Part shown: piece by piece, positions 5,859 through 12,243 of the stretch | How positions within the stretch are numbered: position 1 is the first letter of the stretch | Layout of the letters: every line of letters starts with the position of its first letter | Source: Nocardia sp. | Lineage (GTDB): Bacteria > Actinomycetota > Actinomycetes > Mycobacteriales > Mycobacteriaceae | DNA: 12,243 nucleotides | Assembly: GCA_017354515.1 (NCBI GenBank) | Contig: JAFMQT010000089.1 | Span: 1 to 12,243 of the forward strand | Direction of reading: 5' to 3' | The notes under the pieces: model-generated | Seen by the model: the letters and a program-made list of their open reading frames with translations, nothing else | What the model was told of the DNA's origin: nothing | Databases searched by the model: none | Program-made: the position numbers and the translations under genes

Positions 5859-7395
5859 CGGTCTCCCCGCGGAAGAACAACACCTGCTCACCGTAATCGA
5901 CCAGGGCTCGCTCCTGCGCGGCCTGCCGGATTCCCCGGGCCGGCAGATCCGTCAGCTTGGCGAACATATCCGAATTGCCGAACGCGGCCCGCACCTGGGT
6001 CTCGGAGGCGTAGTCGGCGCCACAGTCGGCCAGGGTCGCGAAATCCAATGGGGCGAGGGCGGTATCGAGCGGTACCTGCCCGGCCGGTCGCCCCAGGGCG
6101 GCGTACTGACGCGCCGAACCATCGGCGTACCAGCACAATTCGTACGCGACATGCTCGATGGTGTTGACCGCCAGCACCGGCCAGTTCCGCGACAGCCGCA
6201 GCGCCAGCGGATGCCGCGCGGTCGGGGTGAGCTCCCAGAACAGACTCAGCACCGCGACCCAGTTCCCCGACGCGCGGATCAGCACCACGTCGTCGCCCAA
6301 CCTCGACCGCTCGTTCACCTCGGGATCGGGTACGTGCCAATGGGATTCGCCCACACCGGCGAAAGCGGAGCTGTCGACAGGGTGCGCGCCGTCGGCCGCG
6401 TAGGCCGCGACCACCGCCGCCCGCACCCGCACCACCGCATCAGGTGATGTGCAGCGCACCGCGAGCGCACCGTAGGAGGTCGCGATATCCATCGGCTTGG
6501 ACGGTGGATCCGCCAGCGCACCCGCAGCCAGCGGTTTGAGCCCCACCAGACCGAGCTTCCAGTTGATCTCCTCGATGGTGGTCAGATCACCATCGGTTTG
6601 ATACAGGATCTGCTGCTGGGTCAGATAGCCGGCGCGTTCGAGTGTCGGGCAGTCCAGTTTCACCAGGGCCGCGTGGGTCTTACCGGTGAATTCCAGTTCG
6701 TCGATGGCGGTTTCGCGCAACCGGGTGGTCATCTCGGGGGTGGTCCAGGCGGCGTAACGTTCGCGATAGGTGGCCAGCGCCTGTTTGCGCGAACGCCCGA
6801 TCGTCAAGGTACGCAGGAACATATTGAGGCTGGCCAGGTAGCGGCCGGCCTGGTCGGGGTCGGCGGCGAATAACCCCGCCCGGATCCGGACCGCGTCGGT
6901 ACTGGCCGCGACGGCGGTCTGCGGATCGAGCCGGCACAGCCAGACACCGCATTTGGACAACCCGTCGGCGCAGACCCCGGCTGCCGCCGGATACTGCTGG
7001 GCCACTTGATAGTACGCCCGGCAGGCCTGCCGGATGGTGTCGGTGGCCAGCTCGCGACGGCCGATGGTGCGGGAGAGCCGTTCGAACAGTCGCAGCGCGG
7101 TGGTGACCTCACCGGCGAACCGCGCGCTGACCTGTCCCGCGGTGAGCCAGTGCAATCGGATGAGCACCGCTTCCCGAGCGGGTTCCAATGCCTCGGCGGC
7201 CCATTCCGACCCCGCGGCCGACCAGACCTCGGCCAGCTCACACAGCGCCGTGGCCAGAGCCAGATCGGTGTCGATTCCCGGACGCTGTGCGGCGGCGCGC
7301 CGCAGATCGGCCACCCGTCGCTCGGCGGCATCCGGTGCGGCTGCCCGCCCGGCCTCGGCCACGCTCGGTGACCCCGCATCCGGTGACTCAGCCAT
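5851..7395 (-). CDS. Conserved-looking hypothetical protein with helical repeat N-terminal half
   Basis: I do not recognise this 514-residue protein. The first 250 residues or so are almost wholly helical and Ala/Leu/Arg-rich, with spacing like tetratricopeptide or related helical-hairpin repeats (for example about 42-58, 65-83, 97-110, 118-135, 164-178), but no clean TPR consensus. The second half (about 300-514) is mixed alpha/beta, with a Trp/His-rich segment (GVGESHWHVPDPEV, 347-360), strands such as DDVVLIRASGNWVAVLSLFWEL (369-389) and an aromatic stretch around HVAYELCWYADG (415-426). No signal peptide or membrane helix is visible. The open frame reaches 7653, but the extra part is low-quality and crosses the inverted repeat at 7501-7544; ATG at 7395 has GGGGAG 7 nt upstream. 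Its stop overlaps the start of the DUF72 gene by 8 nt, so the two proteins are made together. Function unknown. Confidence 0.75.
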   Translation of the reverse strand: MAESPDAGSPSVAEAGRAAAPDAAERRVADLRRAAAQRPGIDTDLALATALCELAEVWSAAGSEWAAEALEPAREAVLIRLHWLTAGQVSARFAGEVTTALRLFERLSRTIGRRELATDTIRQACRAYYQVAQQYPAAAGVCADGLSKCGVWLCRLDPQTAVAASTDAVRIRAGLFAADPDQAGRYLASLNMFLRTLTIGRSRKQALATYRERYAAWTTPEMTTRLRETAIDELEFTGKTHAALVKLDCPTLERAGYLTQQQILYQTDGDLTTIEEINWKLGLVGLKPLAAGALADPPSKPMDIATSYGALAVRCTSPDAVVRVRAAVVAAYAADGAHPVDSSAFAGVGESHWHVPDPEVNERSRLGDDVVLIRASGNWVAVLSLFWELTPTARHPLALRLSRNWPVLAVNTIEHVAYELCWYADGSARQYAALGRPAGQVPLDTALAPLDFATLADCGADYASETQVRAAFGNSDMFAKLTDLPARGIRQAAQERALVDYGEQVLFFRGETDG

Positions 7396-7500
7396 CGCCA
7401 CACTCCCCGCAATACCGTCCAATACGATCGCCGACCCCGCCGCGCCGTGCAGCCCGAGTCTGCCACATCCGCCCGGTCGAACGGTTGTCATCGCCTGCGA

Positions 7501-7544
7501 CGGTATGCCGGTCGGTGTCCCCGATAACGCCGACCGGCATACCG
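7501..7544 (-). terminator. Perfect 15-bp inverted repeat, probable terminator of the 65-residue gene
   Basis: The left arm 7501-7515 (CGGTATGCCGGTCGG) and the right arm 7530-7544 are perfectly complementary. In RNA the stem can extend by three more pairs, one of them G-U, leaving an 8-nt loop. On the minus strand it begins 16 nt after the stop of the small gene (7560) and lies 106 nt before the start of the 514-residue gene, the usual place for a terminator between two same-strand units. No T-run follows, so a factor-independent mechanism is uncertain; it could also be an operator or an RNA-processing site. Confidence 0.6.
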
Positions 7545-7559
7545 CGACCGGCGCCCGGG

Positions 7560-7757
7560 TCAATGGCGTCGGCAGCTGTCGGGCATCATATGCCCGGCGG
7601 TCACCAGCGCGTCGAAGGCCGCCTGCTTGAGCCCGCAGTAGTCGGTCGAACAATCCGTATGCAGCTGCATCACCTGATGCGCTCGATCCACCGTCAGTGG
7701 CCGAGTCGGTGCCGTATGCGCCATCACCACGATGAGTTCAGCGACAGACAACTCCAT
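7560..7757 (-). CDS. Small conserved-type hypothetical protein with paired cysteines
   Basis: The product is 65 residues, no signal peptide, no membrane segment. The core is H33-x2-C36-x4-C41-x2-K44 followed by AAFDALVTAGHMMPD (46-60), with one more cysteine at 62. This layout, short and ending in 'LVxAGxxxPD', resembles a group of small proteins common in Nocardia and Rhodococcus whose role is unknown; I am recalling the pattern, not a verified family. The codons are rich in G/C at the third position, as in the neighbours, which supports real coding. A G-rich stretch (CGGGG) lies about 8 nt before the ATG. It is bounded downstream by the 7501-7544 stem-loop and upstream by an AT-rich island (7838-7853), so it looks like an independent unit. 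The His/Cys spacing could bind a metal or form a disulfide (inference). Confidence 0.62.
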   Translation of the reverse strand: MELSVAELIVVMAHTAPTRPLTVDRAHQVMQLHTDCSTDYCGLKQAAFDALVTAGHMMPDSCRRH

Positions 7758-7837
7758 GACATGCCCCGTATCCGGTTGTGTGGGTATCGGTTCGGTGCGG
7801 ATCCGCCATCAGCACGCGGAGGGTGCTACGTGTTGAT

Positions 7838-7853
7838 GTAACTAAACGTTAAC
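7838..7853. promoter_or_regulatory. AT-rich palindromic island upstream of the 65-residue gene
   Basis: TAAC (7839-7842) and GTTA (7848-7851) form an inverted repeat with a 5-nt spacer, followed by the palindrome GTTAAC (7848-7853). In such GC-rich DNA this 16-bp AT-rich stretch stands out. It lies about 82 nt upstream of the small gene's start and about 80 nt downstream of the ligase stop, so it is a candidate promoter or operator for the small gene. No clear -35/-10 pair can be fixed. Confidence 0.35.
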
Positions 7854-7863
7854 CCCGGGATCG

Positions 7864-7911
7864 CCCTCCTGCCGAGGGACAAGTACCGGACAATCCGGTG
7901 CCCGATCGGGC
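7864..7911 (-). terminator. Three tandem stem-loops downstream of the FadD32-like gene
   Basis: In minus-strand order after the ligase stop (7931): GCCCGATCGGGC (7911-7900), a perfect 12-bp palindrome; ACCGGA-N3-TCCGGT (7899-7885), a 6-bp stem with a 3-nt loop; and CCCTC-N5-GAGGG (7878-7864). They lie within 48 bp, starting 19 nt past the stop. Together they are probably the transcription end of the KAS-ligase operon. There is no long T-run, though ACTTGT follows the second hairpin. Confidence 0.5.
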
Positions 7912-7930
7912 GTCAGAAGTGTTGCCTCAC

Positions 7931-9805
7931 CTAATCTTCGGTTTCATCCGGAAATGATTGCTGTCGATATCCGCCCCGCAGCGTTCCCTCGACATAGGCG
8001 GTCTTACACGCCCGCCGGGCGATCTTGCCGCTCGAGGTGCGCGGGATCGAGCCGGCCGGCACCAGCAGCAGATCCCGCACCGCGACACCATGCCCGGCCG
8101 AAATCGCCGCTCGCACTTCCTCGATCACCGGACCGGCCTCGAGTTTGGCCGCACCGCTTGCCCGTTCGGCGACCATCACCAGGTTTTCCGCTCCCCCATC
8201 GGATCCGGTGACCGTGGCCTCCGGCGGCAGCTCATCCTCGCGGACCGAGAACGCGGCCACGAAACCCGGTCGCAGGGCGGTCGAGGACTCCTGCGCGGTC
8301 ATCTCCAGATCCTGCGGATAGTGGTTGCGGCCGTCGACGATCACCAGATCTTTGACCCGGCCGGTGATGTACAGCTCCCCCTCGTGATAGACGCCGTAGT
8401 CCCCGGTCCGCATCCAGTGCGCCGACGGCTCGGTGCCTTCGGCATGGCTGCCGCGGGGTACCCGCGCGGTGAGCCGGGCGCGGAAGGTGTGCTCGGACTC
8501 CTGCGGGCGATCCCAGTAGCCGATGCCCATATTGTCCCCGTGCAGCCAGATCTCACCGACCCGGCCGTCGGGGAGTTCACCGTCGTCCTCGCCGACGATC
8601 ACGGCCCACTGCGAACGGGCGACATAGCCGCACGACACCTGCGCCACCGCGGTGGGCGCGTCCTGATCCACCACGACCAGTTCGCCGGCATTGAGCCGCG
8701 AGCGGTCGGCATACACCACTTTCGCGGCGTCCTCGCGCCGGGTAGCCGAGACGAACAGGGTGGCCTCGGCCATCCCGTAGCACGGTTTGATCGCGGTCTT
8801 GGGTAGACCGTACGGCGTGAACGCCTCGTTGAATTTCGTCATCGCGGCCACCGACACCGGTTCGCTGCCGTTGATCAGGCCGATCACATTCGACAGATCG
8901 AGACTCTCCCCCGATTTCGGCCGACCGCGCACCGCGGCGTGCTCGAAGGCGAAATTCGGCGCGGCGGCATAGGTCGCGGCGCCGTCGGAGGCCGCCGCCA
9001 GTTCCTTGATCCACCGGTACGGCCGGCGCACGAACGCGCTCGGCGACATGATGGTGATGAATTTGCCGCCGATCGCGGGCAGGATCACACACAGCAGACC
9101 CATATCGTGGAACAGCGGGAGCCAGGTCACCCCGCGCGCGGACTCATCGATACCGAGGGCATCGATCATCTGCAGCAGGTTGGTTCCGACCGAGCGGTGG
9201 GTGATCTCCACACCGGCCGGAGTACGGGTGGACCCCGACGTGTACTGCAGATACGCGACACTGTCGATATCGATATCCGGAGCCGTCCAGGCCGCGCCCA
9301 CACTATCGGGAATCGCGTCCACGGCGATGATGCGCGGCCGCCGCGCGGCGGGCATGGCGCGGAAGAACTCCCGCACTCCGGGGGCCGCGGAGGTCGCGGT
9401 CAGAATCGCGGTGGGCCGGCAATCCCCGAGAACGGCGTGCAGACGGTCGGTATGACCGGGCTCCTCCGGATCGAACAGCGGCACGGCGATATTGCCCGCG
9501 TACACCGCCGCGAACATCCCCACCACATAGTCCAGTCCCTGCGGGGCGAGAATGGCCACCCGATCGCGGGGGGCGGTGACCTGCTGCAGCCGCGCGGCCA
9601 CCGCGCGCAGCCGCGCCCCGAACTGGCGCCAGGTCAGCTCGTGGTACTCACCGTCGCGTTCGCGGGAGTAGTCGATATAGCGATAGGCGAGCTCATCTCC
9701 GTTGGCGGCGCTGTGCTTATCGACGAAATCGATCAGCGTCGCATTGCCGAGAATCGAGATATTCCCGTCGCCGTCCAGATAATCATCGAAGGTCTCGCCG
9801 ATCAT
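7931..9805 (-). CDS. FadD32-like long-chain fatty acyl-AMP ligase (FAAL)
   Basis: The enzyme activates a long-chain fatty acid with ATP as acyl-adenylate and passes it to an acyl carrier protein or PKS domain; FadD32 does this for the meromycolic chain before Pks13. The 624-residue protein carries the adenylate-forming motifs: YTSGSTRTPAG (188-198), LPLFHDMGL (229-237), YGMAEAT (343-349), TGDYG (467-471), GRVKDLVIVDGRNHYPQDLE (482-501) and the catalytic lysine K594 in SSGKIARR. The segment after the YGMAEAT block (about 350-395) has the FAAL-type insertion, supporting acyl-AMP over acyl-CoA formation. Stretches such as RLQQVTAPRDRVAILAPQ, FDPEEPGH and IPRTSSGKI match mycobacterial FadD32 closely as I remember it. 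AAGGA lies 6 nt before the ATG. The ketosynthase gene ends 57 nt upstream, so the two are probably co-transcribed. No pks13 or accD4 is adjacent, so this is probably a paralog and not the mycolate fadD32 itself. Confidence 0.92.
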   Translation of the reverse strand: MIGETFDDYLDGDGNISILGNATLIDFVDKHSAANGDELAYRYIDYSRERDGEYHELTWRQFGARLRAVAARLQQVTAPRDRVAILAPQGLDYVVGMFAAVYAGNIAVPLFDPEEPGHTDRLHAVLGDCRPTAILTATSAAPGVREFFRAMPAARRPRIIAVDAIPDSVGAAWTAPDIDIDSVAYLQYTSGSTRTPAGVEITHRSVGTNLLQMIDALGIDESARGVTWLPLFHDMGLLCVILPAIGGKFITIMSPSAFVRRPYRWIKELAAASDGAATYAAAPNFAFEHAAVRGRPKSGESLDLSNVIGLINGSEPVSVAAMTKFNEAFTPYGLPKTAIKPCYGMAEATLFVSATRREDAAKVVYADRSRLNAGELVVVDQDAPTAVAQVSCGYVARSQWAVIVGEDDGELPDGRVGEIWLHGDNMGIGYWDRPQESEHTFRARLTARVPRGSHAEGTEPSAHWMRTGDYGVYHEGELYITGRVKDLVIVDGRNHYPQDLEMTAQESSTALRPGFVAAFSVREDELPPEATVTGSDGGAENLVMVAERASGAAKLEAGPVIEEVRAAISAGHGVAVRDLLLVPAGSIPRTSSGKIARRACKTAYVEGTLRGGYRQQSFPDETED

Positions 9806-9862
9806 TCCCCATCCTTATTCACCATCGCTTGCACGGGCGCCGCGCGAATCATGGTCCGCCGG

Positions 9863-11107
9863 TCAGCGCCGGCCGAACGCCAGTGACACGTTGTGCCCGC
9901 CGAATCCGAACGAGTTGTTGACCGCGTAGTCGATCCGGCCCTGCCGGGCCTGCCCGTTGACCACGTCGAGGTCGACCTCCGGGTCCTGATTCTCGAGATT
10001 CAATGTCGGCGGCACCACCGAATCGCGGACCGAGAGCACGGTCAGTACCGATTCCAAGGCGCCGACCGCTCCGATCGAATGTCCCAGCGCAGATTTGGGG
10101 GCGTAGACCGAGGGGTGGTCGCCGATCGCCGAGCCGATGGCGCGCGCCTCGGCGGTGTCGCCGATCGGGGTTCCGGTGGCATGTGCGTTCACATGCGTCA
10201 CATCGGTTCTGGACAGTCCACCGGTCCGCAGGGCCCGCGTGATCGCCCGCGCTGCCCCCTTCCCCTCAGGATCGGGCGCTACCAGGTGGAATCCGTCAGA
10301 GGTGACGCCGGCGCCGAGCAGCCGGGCGTGCACGGTGGCGCCGCGGGCGCGGGCGTGCTCCTCGCTCTCGAGCACCATCATCGCGCCGGCCTCACCGAAA
10401 ACGAAACCGTCGCGGTCACTGTCGAACGGGCGTGAGGCGCGCTTGGGATCGTCGTTGCGGGTACTCATCGCCCGCATCATGGTGAACGCGGCGATCGGCA
10501 CCGCCTGAATCGAGCCCTCCACACCACCGGTGACCACGACGTCGGCATCGCCCATCACAATCGATTTCCAGGCGTTGGCGACCGCCTCCGAACCGGAGGA
10601 ACAGGCCGAAACGGGCGTCGAGATACCGGCTTTGGCGCCCACTTCCAAACCCGCGACCGCGGCGGCGCCATTGGGCATGATCATCTGCACGGCCAGCGGG
10701 CTGACCCGGCGATAACCGCCGTTGGACATCTTGTCCTTGATATCGATCAGCGCCTCGACGCCGCCCAGACCGGTCCCGATACTGACCCCCAGCCGCTCCG
10801 GATCCACTTCGGGCGAACCGGCATTGCGCCACACCTCGCGCGTGAGCACCAGCGACATCTGCTCGACATAGCTGAGCCGGCGAGCCTCCTCGCGGGTGAG
10901 CACCGACCGCGGCGCGACCTTCAGATGGCCGCCGATGCGCACCGGAAGTTCGAACTGCTCGACGAATCCGTCCTCGAGGGTGTCGATCCCGCTCTCGCCG
11001 TGCAGCAGACCCTTCCAGGTGGAGTCGACATCACCGGCTATGGACGTGGTCGCGGCCAGACTGGTGACGACGACATCGCGATAGGGGGTACGCCTGGAAG
11101 CGGTCAT
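9863..11107 (-). CDS. KasA/KasB-like beta-ketoacyl-[ACP] synthase II
   Basis: This 414-residue FAS-II condensing enzyme extends an acyl chain with malonyl-ACP. The catalytic set is intact: Cys169 in VSACSSGSEA, His309 in NAHATGTP, Lys338 and His343 in APKSALGHSIGAVGALE. The Gly-rich C-terminal loop NNSFGFGGHN (397-406) and the central PFDSDRDGFVFGEAGA (227-242) are typical. The N-terminal half (ATTSIAGDVDSTWKGLLHGESGI and GTGLGG) resembles mycobacterial KasA and KasB, which lengthen meromycolate precursors. The ATG at 11107 lacks a strong Shine-Dalgarno sequence (GTGAGCTGAGA just upstream), but the N-terminus length agrees with KasA. It is the first gene of a probable operon with the FadD32-like ligase, and it diverges from the desaturase gene across 204 bp. 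In Mycobacterium kasA-kasB lie with fabD, acpM and accD6; none of these is here, so it is probably an additional copy with its own chain. Confidence 0.93.
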   Translation of the reverse strand: MTASRRTPYRDVVVTSLAATTSIAGDVDSTWKGLLHGESGIDTLEDGFVEQFELPVRIGGHLKVAPRSVLTREEARRLSYVEQMSLVLTREVWRNAGSPEVDPERLGVSIGTGLGGVEALIDIKDKMSNGGYRRVSPLAVQMIMPNGAAAVAGLEVGAKAGISTPVSACSSGSEAVANAWKSIVMGDADVVVTGGVEGSIQAVPIAAFTMMRAMSTRNDDPKRASRPFDSDRDGFVFGEAGAMMVLESEEHARARGATVHARLLGAGVTSDGFHLVAPDPEGKGAARAITRALRTGGLSRTDVTHVNAHATGTPIGDTAEARAIGSAIGDHPSVYAPKSALGHSIGAVGALESVLTVLSVRDSVVPPTLNLENQDPEVDLDVVNGQARQGRIDYAVNNSFGFGGHNVSLAFGRR

Positions 11108-11210
11108 TCTCAGCTCACTTTCGACAGGTCAAACTGCGAAAACGGGGCAACGCTGGGGAAATCGAACAACAGCCACGCCGGCAAAGGACTACATTGGCGG
11201 GCGACAGGGT

Positions 11211-11235
11211 GCCGGCGGCAGATCTGTCGTCCGGC
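11211..11235. promoter_or_regulatory. Imperfect 25-bp palindrome in the divergent KAS-desaturase intergenic region
   Basis: GCCGG (11211-11215) and CCGGC (11231-11235) flank CGGCAGATCTGTCG (11216-11229), which is palindromic around AGATCT with one mismatched pair; one unpaired base (11230) separates it from the right arm. It lies 104 bp upstream of the ketosynthase start and 77 bp upstream of the desaturase start, suitable for a regulator acting on both. The remaining intergenic DNA (11108-11311) shows no RNA gene and no promoter that I can fix with confidence. Confidence 0.35.
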
Positions 11236-11296
11236 GATCCGGTCGCAACTGCACTGTACCGGTTTCTTCCCGAGCGTCGCACCGCGATCCACAATG

Positions 11297-11304
11297 AGGA
11301 AGGG
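11297..11304 (+). promoter_or_regulatory. Ribosome binding site fixing the GTG start of the desaturase
   Basis: AGGAAGGG ends 7 nt before the GTG at 11312. An in-frame ATG at 11294 overlaps this site and has no ribosome site of its own, so the GTG is the better start. Confidence 0.7.
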
Positions 11305-11311
11305 CTTCACC

Positions 11312-12243
11312 GTGTCGAGGAATCTGACCCAGTTCGAGCTGCTGCTCGAACTCGAACCCGTCGCCGAGGCCAACGTGCATCGGCACCTGTCGATGGCCAA
11401 GACGTGGCATCCGCACGACTACGTCCCCTGGGACGCCGGGCGCAATTTCGCTGCCCTCGGCGGATCCGATTGGGACCCGGCGCAATCACGGCTGAACGAG
11501 GTGGCTCGCGCGGCCATGATCACCAACTTGCTCACCGAGGACAACCTGCCCTCCTACCACCGGGAAATCGCCGAGAACTTCTCCACCGACGGCCCCTGGG
11601 GCACCTGGGTCGGCCGCTGGACGGCGGAGGAGAACCGGCACGGCATCGCCATCCGCGACTATCTTGTACTCACCCGCGCCGTCGACCCGGTCGCGCTCGA
11701 ACACGCCCGCATGACTCATATGACCAACGGCTACAACGCGCTGAAACTGGTTCGCGAGAGTGGTAAACGAGCGCTCGCCGATGTCGCCGACACCGGATTC
11801 CTGCATTCGGTCGCCTATGTCACCTTCCAGGAACTGGCTACCCGCGTCTCGCACCGCAATACCGGTAAGGTGTGCGAGGATCCGGTGGCCGACCGCATGC
11901 TCGCGCGAATCTCCGCCGACGAGAACCTGCATATGATCTTCTACCGCAACATGTGTGGCGCGGCACTGGACCTGGCGCCGGATCAGGCCATCGAGGCGAT
12001 CACCGATATCGTCTGCAACTTCCAGATGCCCGGCGCCGGAATGCCGGATTGGCGGCGCAACGGAGTTCTGATGGCCAAACACGGCATCTACGATCTGCGC
12101 CAGCACCTCGAGGAAGTGGTGATGCCGGTGTTGCGCAAGTGGAATGTGCTCGAGCGCAACGATTTCACCGCCCGCGGGGATCGCGCCCGCAATACCCTCG
12201 GCGATTATCTGGAAACCCTCCGAACCGACTGTGCGCGTTTCGA
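11312..12243 (+). CDS. DesA1-like acyl-[ACP] desaturase, 3' end outside window
   Basis: The visible 310 residues belong to the soluble diiron acyl-ACP desaturases, which insert a cis double bond into a carrier-bound acyl chain using O2 and reduced ferredoxin. All six iron ligands can be placed: E76 (TEDNLPSYH), E107 and H110 (EENRHG), E174 (TFQELATRVSH), E204 and H207 (ADENLHMIFY). Stretches such as LELEPV, NRHGIAIRDYL, SHRNTGK and EEVVMPVLRKW match mycobacterial DesA1, an essential desaturase implicated in mycolate synthesis. DesA1 is about 338 residues, so only some 30 residues are probably missing; the frame is open to the window end. GTG at 11312 is chosen over ATG at 11294 because AGGAAGGG lies 7 nt before it and the N-terminus then aligns with DesA1. 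It is transcribed away from the KAS-ligase operon. The segment 133-160 before the second ligand helix differs from DesA1 as I recall it and may affect chain position or length. Confidence 0.93.
   Translation, partial: MSRNLTQFELLLELEPVAEANVHRHLSMAKTWHPHDYVPWDAGRNFAALGGSDWDPAQSRLNEVARAAMITNLLTEDNLPSYHREIAENFSTDGPWGTWVGRWTAEENRHGIAIRDYLVLTRAVDPVALEHARMTHMTNGYNALKLVRESGKRALADVADTGFLHSVAYVTFQELATRVSHRNTGKVCEDPVADRMLARISADENLHMIFYRNMCGAALDLAPDQAIEAITDIVCNFQMPGAGMPDWRRNGVLMAKHGIYDLRQHLEEVVMPVLRKWNVLERNDFTARGDRARNTLGDYLETLRTDCARF

Noticed and set aside
7396..7653. 86-codon N-terminal extension of the 514-residue protein
   Set aside because: It overlaps the small gene and the strong inverted repeat, has an unordered composition, and the ATG at 7395 has GGGGAG at the right distance.
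7931..9805. Naming the ligase as the mycolate fadD32 itself
   Set aside because: The sequence is close, but pks13 and accD4 are absent from the neighbourhood, so only a FadD32-like call is justified.
11194..11766. Plus-strand open frame of 190 codons at the start of the desaturase
   Set aside because: It is in another frame than the desaturase, whose diiron motifs are unmistakable; the peptide is Arg/Gly/Pro-rich.
7931..12243. Terminal alkyne cassette of the JamABC type
   Set aside because: It has a FAAL and a desaturase, but the desaturase is a soluble diiron DesA and not a membrane acetylenase, and no ACP is seen.

Overview
The window is GC-rich actinobacterial DNA. Three genes belong to the families that build mycolic acids (a FadD32-like fatty acyl-AMP ligase, a KasA/KasB-like ketosynthase and a DesA1-like acyl-ACP desaturase), which points to a mycolate-producing member of the Mycobacteriales. 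Nocardia or a close relative is my best guess from gene content and style, not a demonstrated identity.

Layout. 1-147 (-): N-terminus of a probable MarR-type regulator, cut by the window edge. 148-444: divergent intergenic region with a palindromic operator and a leader hairpin. 445-1650 (+): DUF475/TerC-like membrane protein. 1694-2329 (+): lipB, octanoyltransferase. 2344-4908 (-): very long DHA2-type MFS exporter with three C-terminal carboxypeptidase-regulatory-like (CnaB-like) repeats, convergent with lipB. 5007-5858 (-): DUF72 protein, translationally coupled to 5851-7395 (-), a 514-residue protein that I do not recognise. 7501-7544: strong perfect inverted repeat. 7560-7757 (-): small 65-residue protein with paired cysteines. 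7864-7911: three tandem stem-loops. 7931-9805 (-) and 9863-11107 (-): FadD32-like ligase behind a KasA-like ketosynthase, probably one operon. 11312-12243 (+): DesA1-like acyl-ACP desaturase, divergent from that operon and cut by the window end.

How the parts may work together. (1) A 23-bp block built on TAGTTG-N7-CAACTA occurs twice, 20 of 23 bases identical: once about 50 bp upstream of the marR start and once about 50 bp upstream of the MFS exporter start, same strand and orientation. This suggests that the MarR protein represses both itself and the exporter, although the two genes are 4.8 kb apart with DUF475 and lipB between them. (2) The right-hand 4.3 kb looks like a compact fatty-acyl module: activation of a fatty acid (FAAL), elongation (KAS) and desaturation (DesA) of carrier-bound chains. 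No acyl carrier protein and no Pks13/AccD4 genes are visible, so this is probably a paralogous set and not the core mycolate locus; more of it may lie beyond the right edge.

I saw no tRNA, rRNA, insertion sequence, CRISPR array or phage gene.
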